DNA of 55,577 bases from an uncultured Owenweeksia sp. (GCA_937146805.1 CAKZRR010000020.1:1-55577); one strand, 5' to 3'; shown: positions 6,959 through 16,165, numbered from the stretch's first letter. Notes: generated by a model from the letters alone, not told the origin. Numbers and translations are program-made.

Positions 6959-8080
6959 TTGAAAAATTTTAAAGAACTAGGTATTGGTTCAGGCTTTGTA
7001 AAAGGGCTTGCCGAACTAAATATTATTGAGCCAACAGATATTCAGAAAAAGGCCATCCCCTTGTTAATGTCTGGCCCAACGGATCTTGTAGCACAAGCGC
7101 AAACAGGCACCGGAAAAACAGCGGCTTACGGACTTCCCTTGTTAGAGCAAATAAATGCAAAGAAGAATTCGGTACAGGGCCTCATTTTATGCCCAACGCG
7201 TGAACTAGCTCAGCAGGTGGCCAAGCAATTGTTCAAGTTTACCAAGTATTCTGATAAAATTTTTGCGGAAGCTGTATATGGTGGTGAGCACATTGATCGC
7301 CAAATTGGTGCTTTACAGCGCCCCACGCAAATCATAGTGGCTACACCGGGCCGTTTGATTGATTTGGTAAAGCGTAAAGCGGTTAATTTAAGCACTGTAA
7401 AAACGGTGGTGCTAGATGAAGCAGATGAAATGCTGAGCATGGGTTTTAAAGCAGAATTGGATGAAATTTTAAGTTTTCTTCCTGCTGCAAAAAACAAATG
7501 GCTTTTTTCGGCAACCCTCCCACTGGCCATTCAAGAAATTATTTCGAAACACTTATCCAAAGATGCTCAACGCATTAAATCCAGTGGAGACGATATCGTG
7601 AATAAAAATATTTCGCATCAATATGTAATGTGCAATGACGAAGAGAAATTGCGTGCGCTACAGCTGTTTTTAAAATCGGAAGATGAAAACAGAGGTGTAA
7701 TATTTTGCAGAACCAAAGCCGCTGCCAAACTGCTTTCCAAGCAGTTAATTGCAAAAAACATTGCCACCGATTCCATTCATGGGGATTTGCTCCAAAAAGA
7801 ACGCGATAAGGTAATGCGTGCTTTTAAGAATGAAACTTTGCGGGTGCTGGTGGCAACAGATCTTGCCGCACGTGGAATTGATATTTCTGATTTGACCTTT
7901 GTAGCCCATTATCAACTACCCGAAAGTGATGAATATTATACACACCGCAGCGGTAGAACAGCGCGTGCTGGAAAGGAAGGTATCTCCATGTGTTTTGTAA
8001 CCCCTACCGAGGTTCAAGTTTTACGGAATTACGAACGCAATCTAGGCATCGCGTTTCTTAAAGTAAAAAAGGCGCACTAA
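6959..8080 (+). CDS. DEAD-box ATP-dependent RNA helicase
   Basis: A 373-residue helicase core with Q motif region (about 4-33), motif I AQTGTGKT (47-54), PTRELAQ (79-85), TPGR (129-132), DEAD (153-156), SAT, ATDLAARGID and HRSGRTARAG. The protein stops just after the helicase C domain, so it is a minimal member without a basic tail. It remodels RNA in the cytoplasm, typically in ribosome assembly or mRNA decay. No in-frame ATG lies between the upstream stop (6947-6949) and the conserved FKELGI start, so initiation is at TTG 6959 (or ATT 6956). Confidence 0.92.
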   Translation: MKNFKELGIGSGFVKGLAELNIIEPTDIQKKAIPLLMSGPTDLVAQAQTGTGKTAAYGLPLLEQINAKKNSVQGLILCPTRELAQQVAKQLFKFTKYSDKIFAEAVYGGEHIDRQIGALQRPTQIIVATPGRLIDLVKRKAVNLSTVKTVVLDEADEMLSMGFKAELDEILSFLPAAKNKWLFSATLPLAIQEIISKHLSKDAQRIKSSGDDIVNKNISHQYVMCNDEEKLRALQLFLKSEDENRGVIFCRTKAAAKLLSKQLIAKNIATDSIHGDLLQKERDKVMRAFKNETLRVLVATDLAARGIDISDLTFVAHYQLPESDEYYTHRSGRTARAGKEGISMCFVTPTEVQVLRNYERNLGIAFLKVKKAH

Positions 8081-8235
8081 ATAAACCGCAGTCCTTTTTT
8101 ATGGTTGAACTTACTCGGCCGGTGAGATTTAAAATGACCCTCAAAATTATTAGACTTTAGGCAACAAAACATTCACTTACTCTTTTAAAATAAGTGCAAT
8201 TGATGTATGTTGCCACCCTATCTAAAGATAAAATT

Positions 8236-10086
8236 ATGGAAGCTAGCAAAGTGCTGAATTATATTAAAGATGTTGTAGAAAACAAGCCAAACTCTTGGTT
8301 AAACTTAACCACACATCGATTAGATATTTATGATGAAGCACAGGCTAAAACTCAATTTTCAGATCAGTTTACAGATTTGTTTAATGCCAATAATTCAGAA
8401 CCCTCGGCACTAAGCCAATTGCCTACAGCCTACGATTACATCCGTTTAGGTCATCCCTTATCCTGTGTATTAGAGTGGGCTATGGCGAAAATAAATGCGC
8501 TGCCCACCGAAAACGTAATTTGCTTTTCATCTAAAACCACCCCTATTTTGGCGGTTCTTAGAAAGAATTTATTAGCCCATAAAAACACGCAAATTGTTTA
8601 TACGGATGAATTACCCATCTGTTTTAATGCAGAAGTTTTACAACGTATATATGGGTATGCATTTGATTTAAAGAAGGTAGCGAAAGCTGAAGATATTACT
8701 GCGTACGATGGCAGTACTATTTTCATTTCGCAACAAAATACGATAGGTGATTTCAAACTCCTCCCTAATATTGATTTTTGCATTAATATTTATGCCGACT
8801 TAGGAAGTGTTTTGGCCGTAAATGGCAATCAAAACGAAAGTTACATTTCTGAAATTCAGCATGTACGAAGAAGAGAGACGATTGCAATGACGCCTGCCAA
8901 TTGTCTAAAGGCTCTTAATTCTTTGATTGGTAAATCTGCAATAGAGATTTCAAAGGAAGATGTGCAGACTTCTAAAAATACGGTAGCAAATTCTATTAAG
9001 GGGATTACAGGCACCACGGCCGAACCCTTAGTGGCTTCTAGCGGCCTGTCCATTCAGTATGCCATTATGATGGGATTAGTACACGATGCCCAAGAAAACC
9101 ATCCCGGAAAGGCTATTAAAATTGTTGTTCCACCAAATTGTTATGGTGGCACCAATGACCAAGCCAGGCGTGTAGCTGCTTGCCTTGATAATGTAGAGGT
9201 ACTGGATTTACCAGTGGATGGTGATAACGATATGGTTCAAAGTATTGACACGGTTTTGGATCAAATTGCCAAAGAAGATGCCATCCCCTATATCATCGCA
9301 GAAATACCAACCAATCCAAGAGTAGAAGTACCTGAGCTGCTAAAACTAAAAGAGGCTTTAAGTAGCATCCGCAAAACAAACGAAGGGAAGATTGCCGTAG
9401 ATCCCGTTTTTATTTTAGATCAAACTTTTTGCCCTAATGTGCTCTTTTTAGGCGAGGGTGAAATACTTTCTACTGTTAAAGCTATTTCGTATGCCAGTGG
9501 GTCTAAATTCCCAAGTGGCGGACAATGCACGGCTGGTTATTGTGTAGCAAATAATAAAGCGGAGACTTTAATGGAAAAAATAGGCCTACATCTCAGCCTT
9601 TGCGATAATGAGGCTACCCATCTTCAAATGGAAATATTGGCAAAACAACTGCCTTCTATGAATCAAAGGATTAAGGATGCCTATAAAAACACGCGCGAGT
9701 TTGTAAGCTTTATTAAGGAAACCTTGCCTGCGGCTAAAATCAATTTTGTTTCGGAAGAATTGGCAACACAAGGATTCACGCCATCCGTATTTTCGTTAGA
9801 CCTTCCTACCAAAGGAAATACGGAAGAGGAAAAAGAAAATTATAAAAGAGCTTTAAATTTAAAGCTCATCAACTTAATGATTACCGAAATCCCGAATGAG
9901 AGTAAATATTGTGTGAGTTATGGGCAGTTAAAAGGCTGCTATTGGACAATACCCGCCACCTCTACACAAGGCACCACCAAAGAAGGTGATAAAGATTATA
10001 TAGCCCGTGTAGCGCTTTCACCTAACATGGATCTCGAACTTCATAAAAAGGTTTTCCTAGATTTTGTGGAGAGTATTGGTGGTTGA
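8236..10086 (+). CDS. PLP-dependent enzyme, Cys/Met metabolism family-like, with long N-terminal extension
   Basis: About 616 residues from the ATG at 8236; ATG 8203 and GTG 8194 are in-frame alternatives. The central and C-terminal part resembles Cys/Met metabolism PLP enzymes: PPNCYGGTNDQ, AEIPTNPRVEVP, DQTFCPN, and SGSKFPSGGQC with the likely Schiff-base Lys424. Usual family members are about 380-430 residues; here about 200 additional residues precede the fold, themselves alternating alpha/beta. The substrate is unknown; the family includes cystathionine synthases and lyases and O-acetylhomoserine sulfhydrylases. Neighbours (helicase upstream, ars operon downstream) give no pathway clue. 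Confidence 0.75.
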   Translation: MEASKVLNYIKDVVENKPNSWLNLTTHRLDIYDEAQAKTQFSDQFTDLFNANNSEPSALSQLPTAYDYIRLGHPLSCVLEWAMAKINALPTENVICFSSKTTPILAVLRKNLLAHKNTQIVYTDELPICFNAEVLQRIYGYAFDLKKVAKAEDITAYDGSTIFISQQNTIGDFKLLPNIDFCINIYADLGSVLAVNGNQNESYISEIQHVRRRETIAMTPANCLKALNSLIGKSAIEISKEDVQTSKNTVANSIKGITGTTAEPLVASSGLSIQYAIMMGLVHDAQENHPGKAIKIVVPPNCYGGTNDQARRVAACLDNVEVLDLPVDGDNDMVQSIDTVLDQIAKEDAIPYIIAEIPTNPRVEVPELLKLKEALSSIRKTNEGKIAVDPVFILDQTFCPNVLFLGEGEILSTVKAISYASGSKFPSGGQCTAGYCVANNKAETLMEKIGLHLSLCDNEATHLQMEILAKQLPSMNQRIKDAYKNTREFVSFIKETLPAAKINFVSEELATQGFTPSVFSLDLPTKGNTEEEKENYKRALNLKLINLMITEIPNESKYCVSYGQLKGCYWTIPATSTQGTTKEGDKDYIARVALSPNMDLELHKKVFLDFVESIGG

Positions 10087-10234
10087 TTGATTTTTCAGTC
10101 TTGATTCATTCCTTGGTCAAAAAGAATATAAAGGCTTTATTTATAGAGGCGGCAAGTCAATAAAGAACTCCAACTTTAGTGTCATTATGGTTTAACAAAA
10201 AACTTTTGGAACATGGATGGCCGTTTCACTATTA

Positions 10235-10250
10235 ATCGTAATATTGCAAT
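10235..10250. promoter_or_regulatory. Candidate ArsR operator
   Basis: ATCGTAATATTGCAAT is an imperfect 8+8 inverted repeat (6 of 8 pairs), with a perfect inner palindrome TATTGCAATA just off centre. It lies 20 bases before arsR, where autorepressors of this family bind. Function is inferred from position. Confidence 0.45.
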
Positions 10251-10269
10251 AAAGTAATTAATAAAGAAT

Positions 10270-10599
10270 ATGGGATTAGCCAAAACCGAAATGTTTACTG
10301 ATTTGCAAAACGAAATTGCCTTGTTTGCCAAGGCTTTTGGTCACCCCGCAAGGGTAGCTATTTTACAGCATCTATTTAAACTTAATAGTTGCGTTTGCGG
10401 AGACTTAGTAAACGAGATTGGCTTGGCGCAGCCCACCATATCGCAGCATTTAAAGGAGTTAAAGTTATTGGGCTTAATAAAAGGAAACGTAGAAGGTACC
10501 AGCGTTTGCTATTGTATTAACTCTGATAATTGGACCATTATGAAGGAGGTCATGTCTCGGTTTTTAGACCAAGATCTTTCGAAAGCTGATTGCTGCTAA
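10270..10599 (+). CDS. arsR: ArsR/SmtB-family metalloregulator
   Basis: A 109-residue winged-helix repressor. The recognition helix region LAQPTISQHLKELK (about 52-65) is preceded by C41-V-C43, in the position of the As(III)-sensing CVC motif of classical ArsR. The chain ends in a further Cys pair (108-109), which could complete a three-Cys arsenite site. It heads a same-strand operon with DUF6428, an arsenate reductase-like protein and ACR3, and should derepress it when arsenite binds. Confidence 0.9.
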   Translation: MGLAKTEMFTDLQNEIALFAKAFGHPARVAILQHLFKLNSCVCGDLVNEIGLAQPTISQHLKELKLLGLIKGNVEGTSVCYCINSDNWTIMKEVMSRFLDQDLSKADCC

Positions 10600-10644
10600 A
10601 AACGGTCCTTTACATATTGTTTAATCGTAAAAAGAACATTAAAA

Positions 10645-11112
10645 ATGAAACTATCCGAAATTAAAAACAAACTAAGTCAGTTAGATAAAATTTACTTTCA
10701 ACTGCCCAACGGAGAGATTGTACCCCATCACTTTCACGTTACCGAAGTGGGGAAAATCACTAAAAACTTTATTGACTGTGGCGGAACCGTTCGTAATGAA
10801 GAGGTGGCCAACTTTCAATTATGGAACGCCAACGATTACGACCATCAATTACATCCCGAAAAATTATTAAGTATCATTGAGCTTTCCGAAAAAGTATTGG
10901 AAATTGGTGATTTAGAGATAGAAGTGGAATACCAAGGTGATACAATTGGAAAATTTGGATTGGACTTTAACGGCACTCATTTTTTACTCACCACCAAACA
11001 AACCGACTGCTTAGCGAAGGATAAATGTGGAATTCCGGATGAAAAACCAAAAGTGAAATTGGCAGATTTAAATGCCGAAGCATGTTGTGCTCCTGGCGGA
11101 AATTGTTGTTAA
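10645..11112 (+). CDS. DUF6428-family protein of ars operon
   Basis: A 155-residue soluble protein. The order of features matches the DUF6428 family seen in Bacteroidota arsenic operons: an LPNGEIVPHHFHVTEVG segment (about 20-36), an IDCGG motif, FQLW, and a Cys-rich end with DCLAKDKC and a final CC-x5-CC (about 147-155). Six Cys lie in the last ~35 residues, which suggests metalloid or metal binding; the function is unknown. It sits between arsR and the reductase, with gaps of 45 and 23 bases. Confidence 0.8.
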   Translation: MKLSEIKNKLSQLDKIYFQLPNGEIVPHHFHVTEVGKITKNFIDCGGTVRNEEVANFQLWNANDYDHQLHPEKLLSIIELSEKVLEIGDLEIEVEYQGDTIGKFGLDFNGTHFLLTTKQTDCLAKDKCGIPDEKPKVKLADLNAEACCAPGGNCC

Positions 11113-11135
11113 ACTAAGTTTAAGAAACCTACAAA

Positions 11136-11768
11136 ATGACAGTACCCAAAAGGGCTCTTTTCTCAGAAATTGAAACGGTAATTGGTAAACTAACGCCCGA
11201 AACCATTAGTGAAACTCGCAAAGCAACCTTGCAAGCCTTAATCGATTTTATACAACATAAAGTTTCCAACGGTCAACAAATTCGTTTAAACTTTATTTGC
11301 ACCCATAACTCCCGAAGAAGCCATTTCTCGCAAGTTTGGGCACAATCCTTGGCCTATTATTTTAACATCCCACACGTACACTGTTACTCAGGAGGTACCG
11401 AATCTACCGCCTTGTTTCCGGTAGTAGCCGAAACGCTGCAAAAGGAAGGTTTTCGTATTAAAAAACACAACGATAGCCAAAACCCTGTTTACCATATAAA
11501 GTACGCGGATAATGAGCCACCCGTTATTGGGTTCTCTAAAAAGTTAGACGATGCGTTTAATCCAAAATCGGAATTTGCTGCTATTATGACTTGCTCACAA
11601 GCCGATGAAGGCTGTCCGTTTGTAGCGGGTGCGGAAGTACGCATCCCTATTACATTTGATGATCCAAAGGTATTTGACAACAGCCCTCAACAAATTCAAA
11701 AATACAGCGAAAGAAGTGTGCAAATTGCCACCGAACTGTTTTATGTTTTCGCACAAATAAACTACTAA
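11136..11768 (+). CDS. Arsenate reductase-like LMW protein-tyrosine-phosphatase family protein
   Basis: A 210-residue protein with a low-molecular-weight PTPase/ArsC signature: a hydrophobic strand then C55-THNSR-R61-SH, fitting CX5R. Other Cys at 83, 153 and 160 are candidates for the disulfide relay used by thioredoxin-coupled ArsC enzymes. It would reduce arsenate to arsenite for export by ACR3, one base downstream. About 50 residues precede the catalytic loop, more than in short ArsC proteins, and this longer form is common in Bacteroidota ars operons. A phosphatase activity cannot be excluded. Confidence 0.82.
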   Translation: MTVPKRALFSEIETVIGKLTPETISETRKATLQALIDFIQHKVSNGQQIRLNFICTHNSRRSHFSQVWAQSLAYYFNIPHVHCYSGGTESTALFPVVAETLQKEGFRIKKHNDSQNPVYHIKYADNEPPVIGFSKKLDDAFNPKSEFAAIMTCSQADEGCPFVAGAEVRIPITFDDPKVFDNSPQQIQKYSERSVQIATELFYVFAQINY

Positions 11769-11769
11769 C

Positions 11770-12849
11770 ATGGCCTCCTCTAAAAAACTAAGCTTCCTTA
11801 ATAGAAATCTAACCCTTTGGATTTTTGCCGCCATGCTATTGGGTGTAGGCATTGGTTATTTCTTTCCAAGTTTTCCCGATTTTTTAAACTCTTTTAATAG
11901 CGGTACAACCAATATTCCTATTGCCATTGGATTGATTTTAATGATGTACCCTCCTTTGGCAAAGGTAAATTACGCTCTTTTACCCAAGGTTTTTAGAAAC
12001 ACCAAAATACTATCTATTTCACTGATTCTTAACTGGATAATAGGCCCTGTATTAATGTTTGCTTTGGCCATCATTTTTCTTCAAGATTACCCCGAGTATA
12101 TGGTAGGCCTTATTTTAATTGGCTTAGCCCGTTGCATTGCTATGGTACTGGTGTGGAACGACCTAGCCGAAGGAAGCAGCGAATACGGAGCTGGATTGGT
12201 GGCTTTAAACAGTATTTTCCAGGTGTTTGCCTATAGTTTTTACGCTTGGCTATTTATAACCGTACTGCCCCCCTACTTTGGCTTTGAGGGAGCCATCGTT
12301 GATATTTCAATAAAAACCATAGCACAAAGTGTGGCTATTTATTTAGGTATTCCCTTTATACTGGGTATTGCCAGCCGCTTGCTATTAGTAAAACAAAAAG
12401 GCGAAGATTGGTATAACCAGCAGTTCATTCCGGCTATTTCCCCCATTACCTTGGTTGCTCTTCTGTTTACCATTGTAATCATGTTTTCACTTAAAGGTGA
12501 ATTGATTGTAGAAATTCCGATGGATGTTTTAATTATAGCAATTCCACTGCTCATCTATTTTACCCTAATGTTTATCATTGGGTTTTTCTTTACTAAAGCC
12601 ATGGGTGCCGAGTATGATAAAACCGCGGCAGTAGCGTTTACCGCAGCTGGTAATAATTTTGAATTAGCTATTGCTGTGGCCATTGCTGTTTTTGGGCTTA
12701 ACTCAGGACAAGCCTTTGCAGGCGTTATTGGCCCTTTGGTAGAAGTTCCCGCCTTAATATTACTGGTTAAAGTTTCATTTTGGTTGCGCAGGAAGTTCTT
12801 TGAGGAAAATGGAGGGGTAAGCCCTAAGTCATGTAGCCACGCCCCTTAA
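11770..12849 (+). CDS. acr3: ACR3-family arsenite efflux transporter
   Basis: A 359-residue inner-membrane protein with about ten hydrophobic segments. It shows the ACR3 hallmark [10 protein letters not shown] with the conserved functional Cys122, and [18 protein letters not shown] near the C-terminus. It exports arsenite using the proton motive force. It starts one base after the stop of the reductase-like gene, so it is translated as part of the operon. The C-terminal tail has a single Cys (SCSHAP). Confidence 0.93.
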   Translation: MASSKKLSFLNRNLTLWIFAAMLLGVGIGYFFPSFPDFLNSFNSGTTNIPIAIGLILMMYPPLAKVNYALLPKVFRNTKILSISLILNWIIGPVLMFALAIIFLQDYPEYMVGLILIGLARCIAMVLVWNDLAEGSSEYGAGLVALNSIFQVFAYSFYAWLFITVLPPYFGFEGAIVDISIKTIAQSVAIYLGIPFILGIASRLLLVKQKGEDWYNQQFIPAISPITLVALLFTIVIMFSLKGELIVEIPMDVLIIAIPLLIYFTLMFIIGFFFTKAMGAEYDKTAAVAFTAAGNNFELAIAVAIAVFGLNSGQAFAGVIGPLVEVPALILLVKVSFWLRRKFFEENGGVSPKSCSHAP

Positions 12850-13057
12850 CCATAACTCAAATTAAACACCTTACTTACGAAAGAATGGAAAAGTTAAACT
12901 AAATACTGGACGTTAAAGAAGGCATTTTGGTGTAGGCTTACGGACATTTATAGTTTAATTACCCAAATTATTTTAGTAGATTATTCCCGAATTAGAGAGC
13001 TCCTTTTAGTTCTTTTCCAATATCTATTTACCTACTAATCAAACCTCAAATAAAGAG

Positions 13058-14113
13058 ATGTACACTAAAAAGACTTACAGCACATTACAAATGGCGATCT
13101 GGACGCGCTTTGAAACCCTTTTGTTTTTAGCTTTAATCGTAGCCTGGGTAGCACTTTACTATTTTGTAGATCTTACTTGGTTAAAAATTCCATGGACACC
13201 CATGGCCTTAATTGGTACAGCTGTAGCTTTTGTTATTGGTTTTCAAAATAATGCGGCTTATGGCCGAATTTGGGAAGCTCGAAAAATTTGGGGCGGTATT
13301 GTAAATACTTCTCGAACCTTTGGCATGTTTGCACAAGATATGCTAACCAATGAGCACGCCACCACTCCCCTTACGGATGAAGAACTTAAAAAAGAGGTAA
13401 AGACATTAACCTACAGACATATTGCTTGGATGACAGCTTTGCGCCATGCCATGCGAGTACCCAAGCCTTGGGAAACCACCGGCAACCATAAAACCAATAG
13501 AGAGTGGGATGCACGTCCTCCAGAGAAACTTTCTTCTTTAGAGAATGACATCTCCCCTTATATTTCCAAATCTGATTTTGAGGATGTAATGAGTAAAGAT
13601 AATAAATCAACTGCCCTACTTTACCAACAATCACATCATTTAAGAAGGCTAAAAGAGCAGGGTATTGTTTGGGAATTTTCATTTTTAGAATTGGAAAATA
13701 TACTTCAAGAATTGTTTAACCTACAGGGTAAAAGTGAACGTATCAAAAACTTCCCCTACCCACGCCACTTTGCTACGCTTAACCACTTTTTTATGTGGAT
13801 TTTTGTTTTGCTTTTACCGCTTGCCTTGGTTCCTCAGTTTGCTGAAATTGGAACAGGTTTTGCCGAGCAAAACCCAAGAATAAGCGACTTGTTTATTTGG
13901 TTTTCTGTTCCTATTTATGTTGTTGTAGCTTGGGTTTTCCATACCATGGAGCGCATTGGCCGGACTGGTGAAAACCCCTTTGAAGGAACTGCTAATGATG
14001 TGCCTATTTCTACAATTGCTAGAGGCATTGAAATAGATCTTCGTCAAAATTTAGGAGAAACAAAGGGGGAAATTCCTGAGCAGTTTTCAATGAAATATAA
14101 CACGCAGTTTTAA
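13058..14113 (+). CDS. Bestrophin-family ion channel
   Basis: A 351-residue membrane protein of the bacterial bestrophin (YneE) family. The N-terminal block has two hydrophobic segments (about 19-40 and 47-65) and the conserved FQNNAAYGRIWEARKIWG. Two more segments lie at about 238-258 and 274-295. The C-terminal motif GENPFEGTANDVP is the family's acidic Ca-clasp-like region. Bacterial members are pentameric cation or anion channels in the inner membrane. It follows the ars operon after a 208-base gap without obvious terminator, but has no known link to arsenic. Confidence 0.9.
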   Translation: MYTKKTYSTLQMAIWTRFETLLFLALIVAWVALYYFVDLTWLKIPWTPMALIGTAVAFVIGFQNNAAYGRIWEARKIWGGIVNTSRTFGMFAQDMLTNEHATTPLTDEELKKEVKTLTYRHIAWMTALRHAMRVPKPWETTGNHKTNREWDARPPEKLSSLENDISPYISKSDFEDVMSKDNKSTALLYQQSHHLRRLKEQGIVWEFSFLELENILQELFNLQGKSERIKNFPYPRHFATLNHFFMWIFVLLLPLALVPQFAEIGTGFAEQNPRISDLFIWFSVPIYVVVAWVFHTMERIGRTGENPFEGTANDVPISTIARGIEIDLRQNLGETKGEIPEQFSMKYNTQF

Positions 14114-14190
14114 ATTACTTCAGGCGGCACTCCCAGTAATGTATGCCGATATAGTTAATCACTAGAGGTAAAAAGAATAAATCAATCACC

Positions 14191-14346
14191 ATGAAAAAAA
14201 TACTATTAATAGCCGCTGTATCCTATGTTATAGTTGGATGCAATGTAAATCCAAATAAAGAGGAACGATTGCAAAAACTGGAAACAGAAATGGAGAAAAC
14301 CAATGAAAGAATTAGTGAGCTAGAAAGAAGACTGGAAGAAAAGTAA
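14191..14346 (+). CDS. Small Lpp-like coiled-coil lipoprotein
   Basis: A 51-residue protein. A short lysine-led hydrophobic signal ends VIVGC, giving a lipidated Cys17. The rest is a continuous heptad coiled coil rich in E, K and L that ends EEK. The design resembles murein lipoprotein (Lpp) and the small coiled-coil lipoproteins next to membrane channels, but there is no proof of peptidoglycan linkage. It lies 77 bases after the bestrophin gene on the same strand. Confidence 0.7.
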   Translation: MKKILLIAAVSYVIVGCNVNPNKEERLQKLETEMEKTNERISELERRLEEK

Positions 14347-14501
14347 TACTTTTTTTTTAAAAATTAAAAATCACCCGTTTAACACTCAGTTTTAACCAGA
14401 CTAAGTATACGGCACTAGCAGTATCTCAGTTTTCATTGTAATTTGCCGCGAAATATGAAATATATAACACCCTTGCAGATTACTTTAATAATTCACATCA
14501 A

Positions 14502-14993
14502 ATGACTCCTGCCCAAGCATTACTCTGGAAAGAGATAAAGGGCTTTGAAATAGATGATCTTGATTCAAGTTTCACCTTTACGGATAGATTAGCTCGCGAA
14601 AATGGGTGGACGATTGAATATGCATTAAGAGCCATTCTTGAATACAAGAAATTCATTTTCATGATTTGTATTTCCAGACAATCTCTTACGCCATCGGATG
14701 AAGTAGATCAAGTTTGGCACCTTCATTTACTTTACACCGTATCTTATTGGATTGAAATGTGCCGCGATATTCTCAAAAAAGATATTCATCATGGCCCCAC
14801 CAAGGGTGGTCAAAATGAAAAAGACAAGTACAGGGATTTATACCAAGATACCAAAGATTTTTACCAATTACTATTTAAGGAAGAGCCACCTGAGGATATT
14901 TGGCCTTCAAGTGAAATTCGCTTTGGGCAAATTCGATTCACTCGTATAAACAGGCACAGGAACTGGGTTGTTCCTAAATTCAAATTAAACTAA
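14502..14993 (+). CDS. DUF1399/glycine-rich-domain-like protein
   Basis: A 163-residue soluble protein. Its strongest signature is TPSDEVDQVWHLHLLYT (about 63-79), with W72-H73-L-H75 matching the PSxxVDxVWHxHLxxT motif of the DUF1399 / glycine-rich domain-containing protein family. A second part (FYQLLFKEEPPEDIWP) also fits. The biochemical role is unknown. Its stop overlaps the start of the next gene (TAATG), so the pair is translationally coupled and probably works together. Confidence 0.75.
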   Translation: MTPAQALLWKEIKGFEIDDLDSSFTFTDRLARENGWTIEYALRAILEYKKFIFMICISRQSLTPSDEVDQVWHLHLLYTVSYWIEMCRDILKKDIHHGPTKGGQNEKDKYRDLYQDTKDFYQLLFKEEPPEDIWPSSEIRFGQIRFTRINRHRNWVVPKFKLN

Positions 14994-15769
14994 TGGAGTT
15001 ATTAGCCAAAACTAGCCCCTCAGAAACACATCTATTGTTAAAGCAAAATAAGGCTGAATTTAAAGACCTCCTAAAATTCACTTTTATAGATCTCGTTCGG
15101 AAAAATGTGCTTGAGCCAATAAAAGTAACCAAAGGTGCCAGAGGCAGAACTAGAACCAATACCTACGTACACATTGGTTCTCAATTCAAACATTACCAAC
15201 CGAGCAAGCATGAAATTATTTACTTAAGTCCATTTCAAAAAAGTCCCAGCGTTCAAATTCATATTAAATCATTTGTTAAAATGTCCATTGAAAATTCGGG
15301 CGGACTTTTTGCATACCGAAAGGCAATATTAAGCTCTTCAAATCTTAGTTCATTAATTGACAATAGATTAATTCCTAGAATTTTTAATTGGGTAAAATTG
15401 ACTCCTTTAGGGGTTTCTACCAAAAAGGAAATAGCAAACTATTTGAGGAAACTTGAAGATGAGATTCCTGAATTACTTAAAAATAATCAGAAAGAAGCAC
15501 TTAAGAGACTGTTAGCCATTCAAGGTAATTTTTATCTGTTAAATAATTTAGATTTTGAGCTATTGAATCAGATAGATTCTGATTTAGTAATTGAACTCAA
15601 CAGGCAATATCAAAACTCTTATAATAGCTTTTCTGATATTGATTATTGGTATGCTTTGGAGAACTACTCAAACTCCTTTGATAACGGATATGACTCCGCA
15701 GGCTATGATAGTGGCTCAGGGTGTAGTAGTTGTAGCGGATGTGGGGGTTGTGGGGGTTGTGGAAACTGA
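14993..15769 (+). CDS. Protein with Cys/Gly-rich C-terminal tail
   Basis: A 258-residue protein without signal peptide or membrane segment. Residues about 1-205 are a mixed alpha/beta region without a family I can name with certainty. An Asn/Tyr/Asp/Ser-rich linker follows, and the last ~16 residues are GCSSCSGCGGCGGCGN, with five regularly spaced Cys. Such tails occur on TIGR04222-type proteins, which often neighbour DUF1399-like genes, but those are membrane proteins and this one is not. The tail may bind metal or be a modification substrate. Coupled by TAATG to the upstream gene, and closed by a terminator at 15797. Confidence 0.6.
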   Translation: MELLAKTSPSETHLLLKQNKAEFKDLLKFTFIDLVRKNVLEPIKVTKGARGRTRTNTYVHIGSQFKHYQPSKHEIIYLSPFQKSPSVQIHIKSFVKMSIENSGGLFAYRKAILSSSNLSSLIDNRLIPRIFNWVKLTPLGVSTKKEIANYLRKLEDEIPELLKNNQKEALKRLLAIQGNFYLLNNLDFELLNQIDSDLVIELNRQYQNSYNSFSDIDYWYALENYSNSFDNGYDSAGYDSGSGCSSCSGCGGCGGCGN

Positions 15770-15796
15770 GTCAACTCTCCTAATTCAAAGAATCAA

Positions 15797-15836
15797 AAAA
15801 AAACACCCGCTTTAGCATAGCCAAAGCGAGTGTTTT
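15797..15836 (+). terminator. Rho-independent terminator
   Basis: A stem formed by AAAACAC-C-CGCTTT and AAAGCG-A-GTGTTTT (one mismatch) with a 9-base loop ends in a T run. It closes the two-gene unit at 14502-15769; the A run on the other side makes it potentially bidirectional. Confidence 0.75.
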
Positions 15837-15866
15837 TGGTAAAAATATTTAAAGCTTTATACGTCT

Positions 15867-16165
15867 ATGTTATCGCTTGAATTTTTTCCATCAAAAAACT
15901 TCAAAAAATCACTTATAACATTTATAGACTCTCCAAATGGTCTGAGAAATCCATATCCAATCTGATTTTAACAAGTGTACCTATAATATTAATCCCGGTA
16001 GTCCTGACACTGTTAGATTCAAAAATTAGGGTTGCAATAGCTCTTCTACAACTAGCTGCCCTCCTTTATTCTTATCTAAGTGACAATTTTATGACTGACG
16101 AAAATTGGACCAATCAAATCAAGAAAAATGAAAATGTTTCACCTGTTGGTTTTATACTTTTGTAA
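15867..16165 (+). pseudogene. Frameshifted small membrane protein, truncated by a repeat
   Basis: From ATG 15867 the frame gives MLSLEFFPSKN and then soon loses coding character. The -1 frame stays open from 15881 to the stop at 16163-16165 and reads like a membrane protein: YRLSKWSEKSISNLIL, two hydrophobic segments (TSVPIILIPVVLTLL and VAIALLQLAALLYSYL) and a polar tail. That frame has no start codon. The shift can occur at an A run (A_AAA_AAC around 15892-15898), where a simple indel is the likeliest cause. The last codons coincide with the edge of an IS-end-like repeat at 16158, suggesting the 3' end was cut off by an insertion. Confidence 0.5.

Noticed and set aside
10087-10269. Riboswitch upstream of the ars operon
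   Set aside because: No conserved riboswitch core is visible; the inverted repeat next to arsR explains regulation better.
14993-15769. RiPP precursor with maturation enzymes
   Set aside because: The Cys/Gly tail is suggestive, but no DUF692/MNIO, radical SAM, YcaO or lanthionine enzyme is encoded in the window.
15892-15898. Programmed -1 frameshift site
   Set aside because: The heptamer is in phase, but the downstream frame is truncated by a repeat and no conserved product is known. Indel decay in an A run is simpler; kept only as a minor option.
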